Shown here: positions 9,043 through 18,946 of the stretch, piece after piece | How positions within the stretch are numbered: position 1 is the stretch's first letter | Layout of the letters: each line of letters opens with the position of its first letter | Origin: Acidithiobacillus sp. | GTDB taxonomy: Bacteria; Pseudomonadota; Gammaproteobacteria; Acidithiobacillales; Acidithiobacillaceae | NCBI GenBank assembly: GCA_028697715.1 | Contig: JAQVDS010000023.1 | Coordinates: 1-41,853, forward strand | Direction of reading: 5' to 3' | Length of the DNA: 41,853 nt | Position numbers and translations under genes: made by a program | The notes under the pieces: generated by a model | The model's input: only the letters and a program-made list of their open reading frames with translations | The model's database searches: none | Told to the model about the DNA's origin: nothing

Positions 9043-10449
9043 TCACTCTGCGAAGATGAATTCCCCGAGCCCCCAGCGTGCGGCCAGGGTCTCGGTGGCG
9101 TTGAGCAGTTCCTCGGCACGGGCGGGATGATTGACGGGCGAGTTGGCAATGCGTCGCAGGATCTCCTCGCGGTCACTGCCCTGGGAGAGCAGATGAATCA
9201 GTTCCCCGGCATCGCGCCCGACGATCTCGCCGCCCAGTAACTCTCCGCTATCCATGTCGGCGAGGATGCGGGCGAAGCCGCGAGTATCGTCCTGCCCCAG
9301 GGCGCGCGGTGAGGTTTCAAAGGCAGCAAAGCCCACTGCTGGCTCGAAGCCTTCGTCTTCCGCGGCATCCTCGTCCATGCCAATGCGGGCGAGTTCCACC
9401 GCTGAATACACCAGTTCTGGTACCCAGAGCGGGCTGCGCTCGCGGCAATTTTCCGCCAGGATATTGTCGATCACCAGGGTGGCGTCGGCCAGGGCCTGAT
9501 TGGCATTCATATACGGGCCGACCACATCGCCAATGGCGTAAATACCGCTTTCTGCGGTTTCCAGGTGCGCGTCCGTCTCCACAAAACCTCGCGCGTGGGT
9601 AGCAACCTGGGTGTTTTCCAGGCCGAGCCCGGCGGTATGGGCGGAACGCCCGGTGGCAAAGAGCACCCAATCCCCCGACTCCCGCTCGCCTGCGGCATTG
9701 GCAACCCAGGCCTTGCCATCATCGACGCCGGAGTCGGCCACTGCAAAGTCTTGCCGCGCTTCGATCTGGAGTTCCTTGAGGGCGTCCATGAGCGCATCCT
9801 TGGCCTGTGGCGAGTAGCGCAGGTGGTGCAAGGGAGCAGAATTGACCAGCCAGCGTACTTCCTTACCCAGTTGGGTGAAAATATAGGCGAACTCCGTGCC
9901 AATCACGCCGCCGCCAACAATGATGACCCGGTCTCCCGCGGGTACGCCATTATCAAAGAGCATGTCGCTGTGCAGAATCTTGCCGGCCTGCAACTGGGCA
10001 CCCTCGGGCAGATGCGGTACGGATCCGGTGGCGATCACACTATTCTGCGCATGAATCAATTCTTCGCCAGCATCCGTCTGGATAGCGATTTCGTGTGCAC
10101 TACGGTAACTGCCAAGGCCTTGATACAACTGCACGCCCAAGCGCTTGAGGTAATCCGTGTAGCTCTCGCGCACGGTCTCGACGACCTTATGTTGATGCTG
10201 CCAGGCTTGCGCCATATCGCCGCGCAGCGTCTCCCCGACGATTCCGCGCCCGGCAAAATGACGGCTGTTTTCGATCCACTTGGCAGTTTCATGCCAGTCT
10301 TTCTTGGGCACGCAACCGCGATTGAGACAGGTGCCACCCCAGGTACCTTTTTCGATGATGGCGACCTTCTTGCCCCGCAATGCGCCCAGCACGGCGGCAC
10401 GGTATCCGCCCGGTCCGCTACCAATGATGACGATGTCGAATTCTTTCAT
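9043..10449 (-). CDS. Dihydrolipoamide dehydrogenase-like pyridine nucleotide-disulfide oxidoreductase
   Basis: 468 residues from ATG 10449 with SD GAGGGG; the open frame continues upstream but without a better start. FAD-binding GSGPGGYRAA (about 10-19), the redox disulfide GGTCLNRGCVPK (C41, C46), the NAD-binding GGGVIGTEFA and the second FAD motif YAIGDV are all present. The C-terminal His-Glu pair appears as NHPARAEE. It should transfer electrons between a dithiol/disulfide and NAD. With no 2-oxo acid dehydrogenase genes beside it, possible partners include lipoate-binding proteins of the sulfur-oxidising Hdr-like pathway; this is speculation. A mercuric- or glutathione-reductase-like role is less likely. 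Confidence 0.85.
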   Translation of the reverse strand: MKEFDIVIIGSGPGGYRAAVLGALRGKKVAIIEKGTWGGTCLNRGCVPKKDWHETAKWIENSRHFAGRGIVGETLRGDMAQAWQHQHKVVETVRESYTDYLKRLGVQLYQGLGSYRSAHEIAIQTDAGEELIHAQNSVIATGSVPHLPEGAQLQAGKILHSDMLFDNGVPAGDRVIIVGGGVIGTEFAYIFTQLGKEVRWLVNSAPLHHLRYSPQAKDALMDALKELQIEARQDFAVADSGVDDGKAWVANAAGERESGDWVLFATGRSAHTAGLGLENTQVATHARGFVETDAHLETAESGIYAIGDVVGPYMNANQALADATLVIDNILAENCRERSPLWVPELVYSAVELARIGMDEDAAEDEGFEPAVGFAAFETSPRALGQDDTRGFARILADMDSGELLGGEIVGRDAGELIHLLSQGSDREEILRRIANSPVNHPARAEELLNATETLAARWGLGEFIFAE

Positions 10450-10535
10450 AAGCCCCTCGAAAGTCCCTCGAAGTGTTTGCCTCAGTGTACCCCTTTTTGT
10501 CAACAAACTCAGCCTTTGCACGGGTTCCGAGAGGG

Positions 10536-11825
10536 CTAGACCAAGGCCGCGACCTGGGTCAGGGTTTTCTCGATGTCTTGGGCGCTGTGTTCACTGCTGA
10601 CAAAAAAGCGCAGACGGGCGCGACGCTCGGGAACGGCGGGATAGAGGATAGGCTGCACGTCAATGCCCGCCTGCAGCAATTGCTCTGAAAGCTGCACGGC
10701 GCGCAGAGAGCTGCCAACGATCCAGGGAACAATGGCGAAGCCCTGGCTGGGTCCAGGGTCGATGCCGATCTCTCGGAAACCTTCCAGCAAGCGCCGTCCG
10801 CTGTTTTGCAGCCGGCTTACCCGCTCGGGCTCCCGCTGCAGGATTTTCAGCGCTTGCAAGGCGGCGGCACCATCGGCAGGTGACATACCAACGCTGTACA
10901 AAAATCCTGGCGCCAGGTAGCGTAACTGCTCGATGAGCTCCTGACTGCCGGCAACGAAGCCGCCGCAGCTCGCCAGGGTCTTGCTCAAGGTGCCCATCCA
11001 AATGTCGACTTCTCGGCTATCCACGGAGAGATGGCTGGCGATGCCGCCACCACTGGGCCCCAGTACCCCAAGACTATGCGCTTCATCCACCATCAGCCAA
11101 GAGGCAAAGCGCTGTTTGATTTCCAGCAGGCGGGGTAGATCGGGGTAATCGCCGTCCATACTGTAAATACCCTCTACCGCGATCAGGCAGTGCTCCGCCT
11201 GCCGCCGGTGGGTGCGGAGCAGCTCCGTCAGGGATTGCCAGTCGTTGTGGGGAAAGGGAAGACGCTGGGCTCCCGAGAGCTTTGCCCCCAAAACGATACT
11301 GTTGTGGGCATACTCGTCGTGCAGGATCAGATCCCTGGGCCCCAAGAGCTGCCCGATCACGCTGACGTTGGTAGCATGGCCGCTAACCAGAGCCAGGGCA
11401 TCGTCCACCTCGTAAAAATCTGCCAGCGCGCGCTCCAGTGCCTGATGAAAGGGCCGTTCGCCGGAGACGATGCGACTGGCAGATACCGAAGTTCCATACT
11501 CGTCGATGGCCGCTTTGGCCGCCGCGCTGACTTCCGGGTGGCCCGCCAGCCCAAGGTAGTTGTAGCTGGAAAAATTGATCAGTTCCCGGTCTGCAATATG
11601 GCTATGCGCGGCGGAACTTCCCTCGCGCAAACGAAAGAACGGGCTGACGACCCCGAACTGCGCGGCGCCTTGGCGCATCAAGGAAACCTGCTGATAGCCC
11701 GGAGTGCTGCGCAGGTCCGTACGCCTGTCGCTCTGATCCGGACGGGGCAGCTCTGCGTTGATCTGTTGCGGAGTAGAGGATTCCCGCAGCAGTTCAGCCT
11801 TTTCTTCGGCACTCAGACGACGCAC
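10536..11825 (-). CDS. Alpha-oxoamine synthase, RkpG/BioF/serine palmitoyltransferase-like
   Basis: 429 residues, PLP-dependent class II. The family condenses an amino acid with an acyl thioester, with loss of CO2, to give an alpha-amino ketone. The Schiff-base lysine is K282 in GTLSKTLAS; conserved NFSSYNYLGLAGHP, DEYAHNS and VDEAHSLGVLG are present. An N-terminal extension of about 80 residues precedes the usual core. GTG start at 11825 lies four bases after the PKS stop, with SD GAGG, so it is translationally coupled to the PKS. This PKS-oxoamine synthase pair has the arrangement of rhizobial rkpA-rkpG. The acyl donor is probably the chain on the PKS acyl carrier domain (inference). Confidence 0.88.
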   Translation of the reverse strand: MRRLSAEEKAELLRESSTPQQINAELPRPDQSDRRTDLRSTPGYQQVSLMRQGAAQFGVVSPFFRLREGSSAAHSHIADRELINFSSYNYLGLAGHPEVSAAAKAAIDEYGTSVSASRIVSGERPFHQALERALADFYEVDDALALVSGHATNVSVIGQLLGPRDLILHDEYAHNSIVLGAKLSGAQRLPFPHNDWQSLTELLRTHRRQAEHCLIAVEGIYSMDGDYPDLPRLLEIKQRFASWLMVDEAHSLGVLGPSGGGIASHLSVDSREVDIWMGTLSKTLASCGGFVAGSQELIEQLRYLAPGFLYSVGMSPADGAAALQALKILQREPERVSRLQNSGRRLLEGFREIGIDPGPSQGFAIVPWIVGSSLRAVQLSEQLLQAGIDVQPILYPAVPERRARLRFFVSSEHSAQDIEKTLTQVAALV

Positions 11826-11828
11826 AGA

Positions 11829-14800
11829 TCAGACCTCGCTTGCCGCCGGCCGGGCGGCATATTCCCCGGCCACGCCATGCCGGCGTGCCATGTCCAAAAC
11901 CTGCTCTTTGCCGCTGGGAGCGCTCTGCTCTTCGCACCATTCAGCCAGCAAGCGCTGAGACAGAGCAAAAACCGTGGGCTCCTCACTCATGATAAAGGCG
12001 GGGATCTTCAAACCCGTTCGCTCCTCCAGCGCCATGACGAGCTCCATGCCCATCAAGGAATCAAATCCTAGATCCGTCAGTTTCTTGCGTGGATCGATCT
12101 GTTCGGCAGACAGACGCAGGATCTGCGCTACCTCCGCAGCAATCCAGCCCTGCAAATGCACCAATGCCTCCTCTCTGGACAGAGAGATAAGCTCGGTACG
12201 CCAGTCGTGCTGACTGGTCGCAACTTTGCTGCCAGCGGGCTCTTGGTCGAGCTCTTCGTAAGAGCAGCCTTGCACCCAAGGCAAGGAGGTGCGCAGCACC
12301 TGCCAGTGAAGATTGGCCACCGCCAGCTCGGGAAGGTTCTGGGCAATGGCCCACTCCATGGCGTCCAGTGCCTGGCTGCCAGAAATGGCGCGGTCGCCCA
12401 GCCGGCGCTGCAAAAGCTCCTGGGTCTCCTGGTGCCGGATCAGATAGCCGACATCGGCAATGGGTCCAAACTGCAGGGTAGTGGCCGGTACCCCCAGCGC
12501 GCGTCGGTGACGCGCCAAGGCTTCCAGGGCGGCGTTCGCGGCCACATACGCGCCCTGTCCTACATTGCCCAGCAAGTTGGCAATGGAAGAGTAGAGCACA
12601 AAAAACTCCAGCGGCTGACCCTTGCTCAGTTCGTGTAGATGCCAGGCGCCATCCACCTTCGGTTCGAGAACTCGCACCAGTCCGTCAGGCTGCAGCTGGT
12701 CCGCCAAGGCGTCCTCGATGACTGCAGCGGCATGGATGATGCCGCGCAGCGGTCCCCATGCGGCGAGTTCGGTGAAGAGCGTGGCGACGGCAGCGCGGTC
12801 GCGCACATCCACAGCGCGTATGCGAATTTCCGCAGCTGACCCGTACGGCTGCAAAGCTGTTTCGGCTTCCGGACCCAGACTGCCTTGACGAGAGAGTAGC
12901 GCAAGCTTGCGCGCACCACGAAGCAGGAGGCGTTGCGCCGTTGCCAAGCCCAGGCCTGAGCTTCCGCCACTGATCACATACACGCCCTCGGGGTCGAGCT
13001 GCAGAGGCGTGGGGACAAGCGGCGCTGGCGTCGGATGCGGCAGGAAAGGTCCGCGGGTGTCGATAACGATCTTGCCGATCTGCCGGGATTGCTGCATGTA
13101 ACGGAAGGCGTCCGGGGCTGTATGGCTGGCAAATACGGTGCTGGGTAGTGGCACGAGTTCTTGCCGCACGAAGGCCTCCAACAATTGCGTGAAGATCGCT
13201 TGCGTCCGCTGCGGATGGAGGGCCAACAGCTGGTCCGCGTCGATGCCGAAGTAGCTCAGGTTATTGCGCATGGGGCGCAGCCCCAGAAGGGTATCGTTGT
13301 AAAAATCCCGCTTGCCCAGTTCCAGAAAGCGTCCAAAGGGCTTGAGCAGGTGTAGGCTGCGATCCATGGCCTCGCCGGCGAGGCTGTTGAGCACCAAATC
13401 CACGCCCTCGCCATGGGTATCGGCCAGAATCGCATCGGCGAAATTCAGGCTGCGCGAGTCATAGAGCCGTTGCACGCCCAGTAGACGCAGAAAATCGCGT
13501 TTGGCGGCAGAGCCGGCAGTGGCAAAGACTTCCGCACCATGAAACTGGGCGATCTGGATGGCCGCGAGGCCGACGGCGCCGGCAGCACCATGGATGAGCA
13601 CCCGCTCGCCGCGGGCCATGCGTCCCAGCTCGATCAGGGCATACCAGGCGGTGAAGAAGGCGGTGGGCAGACCGGCTGCCGCAACCCAGTCGAGCCCTTC
13701 CGGGATCGCGGCCAAGGCATGTTCTGGGGTCAGAACCCGATTGGCCAGGCTGCGGGGGGCAAATCCCAACACTCGGTCGCCCACCTGCCAACGCGATACC
13801 TCTTGGCCGACGCGCCGCACCGTGCCGGCAAACTCGAGCCCCAGTCCTGGGCCGGCAAAGCCCGCCTCCAGCGCCTCGTCGCCCACCAGTCCCAAGGCAT
13901 ACATCACATCGCGAAAGTTGAGCCCTGCTGCCATGGTCTCGACCTCTACGGAATTCCCAGGTAATTCCGCGGGGGAAGATCGCGTTTCCCAGGCAAGGTA
14001 GCGCAACTGTCCGGCGCGGGCATTGTTCAGATACTGGATTTGTCCGCTAGGAACGGCAGCCACGTCGTGCCATTCTTGCACCCGCAAAACCTGGCGGCGG
14101 CCATCGGCATCGAGAAAAATTTCGCTTTCGTTATCGGCGTCGAGAATCTCGTGGGCCAGGGCCTCGGCTGCCTGCGGGGTATCCGGCAGACCGTCCAATA
14201 TCCGCAGTCGCAGGCTAGGCCACTCGTTGGCAAGGGTTCGGACGAAAGCGGCTAACGCCGCAGCGATCACGTCCGTTGCCTGCCCGCGGGACTGGAGGGC
14301 ACCGGGCAGAATCAAGTCGACGCGTAACGCTTGCGAGTGCTCCCGACAAATCCTCAGCAGCTCGCCGAGGTTCAGGACGGCAGTAGCGATGGCTGCACTT
14401 GGGGAAGCGTGGTTGGCAGCGTGTAGCTCCGGCGCGAAGACCAGAACGGCGGGAGCCTTGTCGTGCAGGGATGCAGCGGTGAATTCATCGGGTAACCACC
14501 GCCGGTACGGCGCGTCAAGCTTCTGCAGGGTTGTGGGTAACGCCTCCGGTATAGCGCCCAGCAATGCGATGGACTTTTGCGCCTCCGGCTGGTGCGGTGG
14601 AGGGGTTTGCAGCAGCAGAATCCAGGCGGGTTCTTCGGCATGGGGGCGCAGCAGACTTGTCTCCCAACCCTGCAACCGGGCCGCTTCCTCCAGTTCTGCG
14701 GGTGGCAAAGGAAAGCCATCGGACAAGTCGCTGCGCAACGGAGAGGTTCCCGCCAGCAGCACGATTCCTCGTGGCCGGAGCAAGCCGCGCGCCCGCTGCA

Positions 14801-17800
14801 GGAGGTCGTCCCAGGCGTTGGCTTGTAGCGAGCCGACATGCGCCAGAAGTGCATCGAAGCCCCGCAGAGGCTCCGGCAGTTGCGTCAAGGTGTGAACGGG
14901 CCAGCCCGCGCGCTCGTCTTCCAGTATCGCTGGGCGCAATCCGCAGCGCCGAAACCGGCCATCCTGGGTTTCCAGCCGGGGCAGCAACTCCCAGCCAGCA
15001 TCGCTATATTCGGCAACACTGCAGACCCGCTGCGACTGGGTCTCGCCAATCAACCAGTTGGCAAGGGTCTCTGTCAGATCCGGCAAATAGGCCTGCAGGT
15101 CCCGTCGCCACCAATCCCCCGCGAGGAGGGGATCGTCGCCTTCACCAAGACCCTGCTGTCGCAGTTTCCAACGGCCTGCTGCTACCGTCCAGGGCAGGCT
15201 TTCTGGGTAGTCCTGCAGGAGGGTCTGCCACAATGCCCCTGTCTGCTCCCCCTCGTCCATCTGCAGGTAGCTGTTGAGCAGTGGCAGGAACTCTTCGCGC
15301 CGCCGGGTGAGGATGGGACTGCTTTCCAGCAGCTCCCGGCAGCACGCGGCGATGACTGGCAATTGTAAAGGGGTGCTGCTTTCGGCGCGGTCCAGGGCCA
15401 CCAGATTGCGGGTGAAATAGCGCGGCACCACTTGCTGTTTACCCGGCAGACGCAGTTCCTGCAGCCGCACACCGCGGGCATCCACGCGTACTTGCCCACT
15501 GGCGCCGATAAGCTGAAGCCGGGCCAGCAGCGAATGGGGGGAGCGTCGGTGCAGCCGTACCCGGGCGCTGGCACTGGTCTCCCGGTGGGGCCAGTACTCC
15601 AGGTGCTCGATGCGCACCGGCACAAAGGCGGACGTTCCCTGCCGGGGTTCGCCTGCCAGCAGGTCGATGAACAGTTGCAGGGCCCCGTCCAGCATGCCGG
15701 GATCCAGGAACAGTTGGGAATGCAGATCCTCCGGGAGCGTGCTGCGCAGCTCGGCGTCCACTCCCACGGGTGTGCAGAGACCGCTCTGGACGGTCTGGAA
15801 ACTGGGCCCATACTGCAGCCCAAGCCGGCTCGCCATTTGGTAGTGGGCTGCAGGCATGAGCTCCTGTGGGGATTGGCTCGCCAGCGGGTCCATGGCTGCG
15901 GGTGCCGGACCGTTCAGTGGCCGCAGACGCGCCCGCAGATGCTCGGTCCAGGACTCGTGCATCTCCTTGCGCGATTGCACGCGCAGGCGACCCTCCAGCC
16001 ACTGGGTACGGATGATTCGGCTCTGCTCGGCTTCCAATACCAGGGGCGCCAGAATCTCCAGGTCCTCAATGCACAGGGCTGGTGCTTCGGGAAACTGTTG
16101 ATGGCCCAGTGCCAGGACCAGTTCCACGAAGCCCGCGCCGGGGAAAAGCACATCGCCACCCACCTGATGGTCAGCCAACCAGGGCTGCAGGGTGGTATCC
16201 AGACGTTGCTCCCAAAGGCCAGGATGACCAGCCACCGGATGACCGAGCAGGGGATGACGTTCGTAGCGGTACAGCAAAGCACAAGATTCTGCTGTAGCCT
16301 CTTGCCAGTGGCGTTCCCGTTGCCAAGGGTAGTTCGGAAGTTCCAGGGGGGGGAGAACGCGCGGATAAAAGCGATCCCACTGGCGCGGCAGGCCGCTCAG
16401 CCACAGGCTGTCGAGGGTTTTTTGCAGGGCTGTCCGTTGTTCTGCCACATTGCGGTGCAGCGTTGCCAGAGCCCTGCCACTGCGACCTTGTGCCTCGAAA
16501 ATCTCTCGCAAGTAGTTGCGTAATACGGGGTGGCCGCCGAGCTCCACCAGTAGTTCACAGTGCTCTGTCAGGGCAATGGTGGCTTCGCGGAAGCGCACAG
16601 GCTGACGTACATTCTGCCACCAATACTCCGGCCCCAATTCGGAGCCGAGCAGACGGGTTCCGGTCACGGTAGAAAAGAAAGGGATGTCACCGGTCTTGGG
16701 GGTCAACTTCGCCAGGGAAACGAGAAGATCGTCCCGTAAAGCATCCATGGCGGGACCATGGAACGGATAGTCGACCGGTAAACGCTTGCAGGGGATCTGC
16801 TCGGAACGCAGCTGCTCTTCCAACTTCTTCAGGGACTCCGGATCACCGACCACGGTGCACCCCTTGGGACTGTTGTCGGCGGCCAGCCACAGTCTATCTT
16901 CCAGGCCAGTATCGGCGAGTCGCGCGGCCATCGACTCGGCCGCGCAGCCAACGGCAGTCATTTGCCCTAGACCCCGGGTGCCTTCCTGCGCCTGACTGCG
17001 GGCGTGAATGACGCGGGTGGCGTTGGCCAGCGATAGTGCGCCACAGGCCCAGGCAGCCGCCACTTCGCCAACGCTGTGCCCAATCACCGCTGCTGGCTCG
17101 ATCCCCTGGGCACGCAACCAGACAGTTTGCGCCACTTGCAGGGCAAACAGGGCGGGCTGCGCATGCATCGTGCTGTCGTAGCGGTCTGCCGCCTGTTCCT
17201 CCCGCAACTCATCGCGTAGGCGATAGCCCGCCAGCGGCGCAAAGGTCCGGTCGATTTCGTCTATGGCGGCGGCGACCTCAGGGACCTCCAGCAGATCGCG
17301 ACCCATGCCTACCCACTGGCAGCCGTTACCTGAGTAGACAAAAGCCACCGGCAAGGCTTCCTCGGGCTGGTACCAATGACGCAAGGTTGTCTCGGGGGAG
17401 GGGCCGTTACCGTCGGCTAGCCCGCGGAGTTGTCCTTGGAGTTCCTCGCGCGTAGTGAACCAAAGGATGACGCCCTGATCGAGTTCTGGATGCCGGAAGT
17501 TCAGTTGATAGAGGGCTCGTTCCCAGTCCCGCCGCGACAGGGGCGCGAGAAAGTCCAGCAGGTCGCTAGCCGATGCCTGAAGTGCGGCTTCCGTAGCGGC
17601 GGTGAGCAGGAGAGGGCGACGGGGAGAGATCTGGGTCGGAGCGTCTTTCCGCCGTGTTGCGCGCCAACGCGGTGGACTTTGCAGGATGGCATGGGCGTTG
17701 GCCCCCCCAAAACCAAAAGAGTTGACGCCCATGGTCAGGGTACCTTGGGCAGGCAGAGGGCGCAGTTCGCGAACGATCTCCAGGGGATAGCGGTCCAGGG

Positions 17801-18944
17801 GCAGACGCGGATTGATGGATTCCACGCCGATGGTGGGAGGGACCTGGCGCGCATGCAGACTATGGATGACCTTGAGCAGTCCGGGTACCGCCGATGCCGT
17901 TTCCAGATGCCCCAGATTGCTCTTGACGGAGCCGACCAGCAAAGGATCGCTGCGTTCTGGGGTGAGAGCGGCGCCAATGGCTTCCAGCTCGATGGGGTCC
18001 CCTACCGCCGTTCCGGTTCCATGCGCCTCTACATAGTCCAACTGGCGTGGATCAATGCCCGCTTGGTTGTATACCTGGGTCAGCAGGGACGCCTGGGCCG
18101 CCGCGCTGGGCACCGTCAGGCCGGATTTATACCCGTCGGTATTGTTGCCGGTGCCCAGCACTACCGCCAGGATTGGATCACCGTCCCGCCGCGCCTGCTC
18201 CAGGGTCTTCAGCAAAAAGATCCCGCCGCCCTCGGCGCGCACGTACCCGTCGGCGCCTTCCTGAAAGGGTCGGCTACGACCACTGGCCGAGAGCATCGAG
18301 GCCTTGGAAAAAATGAGGAAACCGAAGGGATGCAAATGCAGATTGATGGCCCCACTAAGGGCCAGCTCACACTCCCCGCGCAGCAGAGACTCACAGGCCC
18401 GGTGAAAGGCCACCAGCCCCGAGGAACAGGCGGTGTCGATGACCAGGCTGGGGCCACGCCAGTCGAAGACATAGGAGAGCCGATTGGCGGCAATGCTGGC
18501 AGTGACCCCAGTGGCCGAATTTGGTCCCAGGGCAGCCAGGTCGTCGGCAAAGCGGTAGCCATAATCGGTGCTCGCCAGACCCAGAAACACGCCCGTGGGG
18601 CTGCCGCGCAGGCGCCGGAGGGGTTGCCCTGCCTGGACCAGAGCCTCCCAAGTCATCTCTAGCAACAGCCGCTGTTGTGGGTCCATGGCCGCCGCCTCGC
18701 GCGGTGAAATGCGAAAGAAGCCGGCGTCAAAACCAGCGACATCGCCCAAGCTCCCCGCGGCAAAAGTGACGGAAGTACCGGGATGTCCGCGCAGCGCATG
18801 CAAAAAGGCCGATTGCCCCCAGCGGTCGGGGGCCACCCGAGTCAGCAGTGACTCTCCAGCGACCAGGGCCTGCCAAAAGCGGGTGTCGGCCCGCTGCGGC
18901 AGCCGTGTCGCCTGGCCAATGATAGCGACGGCATTCTTGGCCAT
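11829..18944 (-). CDS. Single-module highly reducing type I polyketide synthase (RkpA-like)
   Basis: 2371 residues. Domain order with visible active sites: ketosynthase with C173 (DTACSSG) and the His motifs VEAHGTGT and NLGHLE; acyltransferase with S624 (GHSVGEV); dehydratase with H926 (HQVGGDVLFPG) and D1086; a region about 1150-1600 resembling a methyltransferase/structural domain without a recognisable SAM motif; enoylreductase with HGAAGAVGLAA near 1785; ketoreductase with SGGSSGLG near 1990 and the YSS...GAYVAANA catalytic segment; acyl carrier domain with S2296 (GFDSLMG). There is no thioesterase, so the chain must be removed by another enzyme, plausibly the oxoamine synthase next door. 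Fully reducing domains predict a saturated, fatty-acid-like chain if used iteratively. ATG 18944 follows the export-protein stop by two bases. Confidence 0.93.
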   Translation of the reverse strand: MAKNAVAIIGQATRLPQRADTRFWQALVAGESLLTRVAPDRWGQSAFLHALRGHPGTSVTFAAGSLGDVAGFDAGFFRISPREAAAMDPQQRLLLEMTWEALVQAGQPLRRLRGSPTGVFLGLASTDYGYRFADDLAALGPNSATGVTASIAANRLSYVFDWRGPSLVIDTACSSGLVAFHRACESLLRGECELALSGAINLHLHPFGFLIFSKASMLSASGRSRPFQEGADGYVRAEGGGIFLLKTLEQARRDGDPILAVVLGTGNNTDGYKSGLTVPSAAAQASLLTQVYNQAGIDPRQLDYVEAHGTGTAVGDPIELEAIGAALTPERSDPLLVGSVKSNLGHLETASAVPGLLKVIHSLHARQVPPTIGVESINPRLPLDRYPLEIVRELRPLPAQGTLTMGVNSFGFGGANAHAILQSPPRWRATRRKDAPTQISPRRPLLLTAATEAALQASASDLLDFLAPLSRRDWERALYQLNFRHPELDQGVILWFTTREELQGQLRGLADGNGPSPETTLRHWYQPEEALPVAFVYSGNGCQWVGMGRDLLEVPEVAAAIDEIDRTFAPLAGYRLRDELREEQAADRYDSTMHAQPALFALQVAQTVWLRAQGIEPAAVIGHSVGEVAAAWACGALSLANATRVIHARSQAQEGTRGLGQMTAVGCAAESMAARLADTGLEDRLWLAADNSPKGCTVVGDPESLKKLEEQLRSEQIPCKRLPVDYPFHGPAMDALRDDLLVSLAKLTPKTGDIPFFSTVTGTRLLGSELGPEYWWQNVRQPVRFREATIALTEHCELLVELGGHPVLRNYLREIFEAQGRSGRALATLHRNVAEQRTALQKTLDSLWLSGLPRQWDRFYPRVLPPLELPNYPWQRERHWQEATAESCALLYRYERHPLLGHPVAGHPGLWEQRLDTTLQPWLADHQVGGDVLFPGAGFVELVLALGHQQFPEAPALCIEDLEILAPLVLEAEQSRIIRTQWLEGRLRVQSRKEMHESWTEHLRARLRPLNGPAPAAMDPLASQSPQELMPAAHYQMASRLGLQYGPSFQTVQSGLCTPVGVDAELRSTLPEDLHSQLFLDPGMLDGALQLFIDLLAGEPRQGTSAFVPVRIEHLEYWPHRETSASARVRLHRRSPHSLLARLQLIGASGQVRVDARGVRLQELRLPGKQQVVPRYFTRNLVALDRAESSTPLQLPVIAACCRELLESSPILTRRREEFLPLLNSYLQMDEGEQTGALWQTLLQDYPESLPWTVAAGRWKLRQQGLGEGDDPLLAGDWWRRDLQAYLPDLTETLANWLIGETQSQRVCSVAEYSDAGWELLPRLETQDGRFRRCGLRPAILEDERAGWPVHTLTQLPEPLRGFDALLAHVGSLQANAWDDLLQRARGLLRPRGIVLLAGTSPLRSDLSDGFPLPPAELEEAARLQGWETSLLRPHAEEPAWILLLQTPPPHQPEAQKSIALLGAIPEALPTTLQKLDAPYRRWLPDEFTAASLHDKAPAVLVFAPELHAANHASPSAAIATAVLNLGELLRICREHSQALRVDLILPGALQSRGQATDVIAAALAAFVRTLANEWPSLRLRILDGLPDTPQAAEALAHEILDADNESEIFLDADGRRQVLRVQEWHDVAAVPSGQIQYLNNARAGQLRYLAWETRSSPAELPGNSVEVETMAAGLNFRDVMYALGLVGDEALEAGFAGPGLGLEFAGTVRRVGQEVSRWQVGDRVLGFAPRSLANRVLTPEHALAAIPEGLDWVAAAGLPTAFFTAWYALIELGRMARGERVLIHGAAGAVGLAAIQIAQFHGAEVFATAGSAAKRDFLRLLGVQRLYDSRSLNFADAILADTHGEGVDLVLNSLAGEAMDRSLHLLKPFGRFLELGKRDFYNDTLLGLRPMRNNLSYFGIDADQLLALHPQRTQAIFTQLLEAFVRQELVPLPSTVFASHTAPDAFRYMQQSRQIGKIVIDTRGPFLPHPTPAPLVPTPLQLDPEGVYVISGGSSGLGLATAQRLLLRGARKLALLSRQGSLGPEAETALQPYGSAAEIRIRAVDVRDRAAVATLFTELAAWGPLRGIIHAAAVIEDALADQLQPDGLVRVLEPKVDGAWHLHELSKGQPLEFFVLYSSIANLLGNVGQGAYVAANAALEALARHRRALGVPATTLQFGPIADVGYLIRHQETQELLQRRLGDRAISGSQALDAMEWAIAQNLPELAVANLHWQVLRTSLPWVQGCSYEELDQEPAGSKVATSQHDWRTELISLSREEALVHLQGWIAAEVAQILRLSAEQIDPRKKLTDLGFDSLMGMELVMALEERTGLKIPAFIMSEEPTVFALSQRLLAEWCEEQSAPSGKEQVLDMARRHGVAGEYAARPAASEV

Positions 18945-18946
18945 AC

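Noticed and set aside
10450..10535. TTGACA and TACACT upstream of the flavoprotein gene as a sigma-70 promoter
   Set aside because: The two boxes are only eight bases apart, far too close to act together.
9565..10539. Forward frame of 324 codons opposite the flavoprotein gene
   Set aside because: Antisense shadow; the opposite strand has complete FAD/NAD motifs and the redox disulfide.
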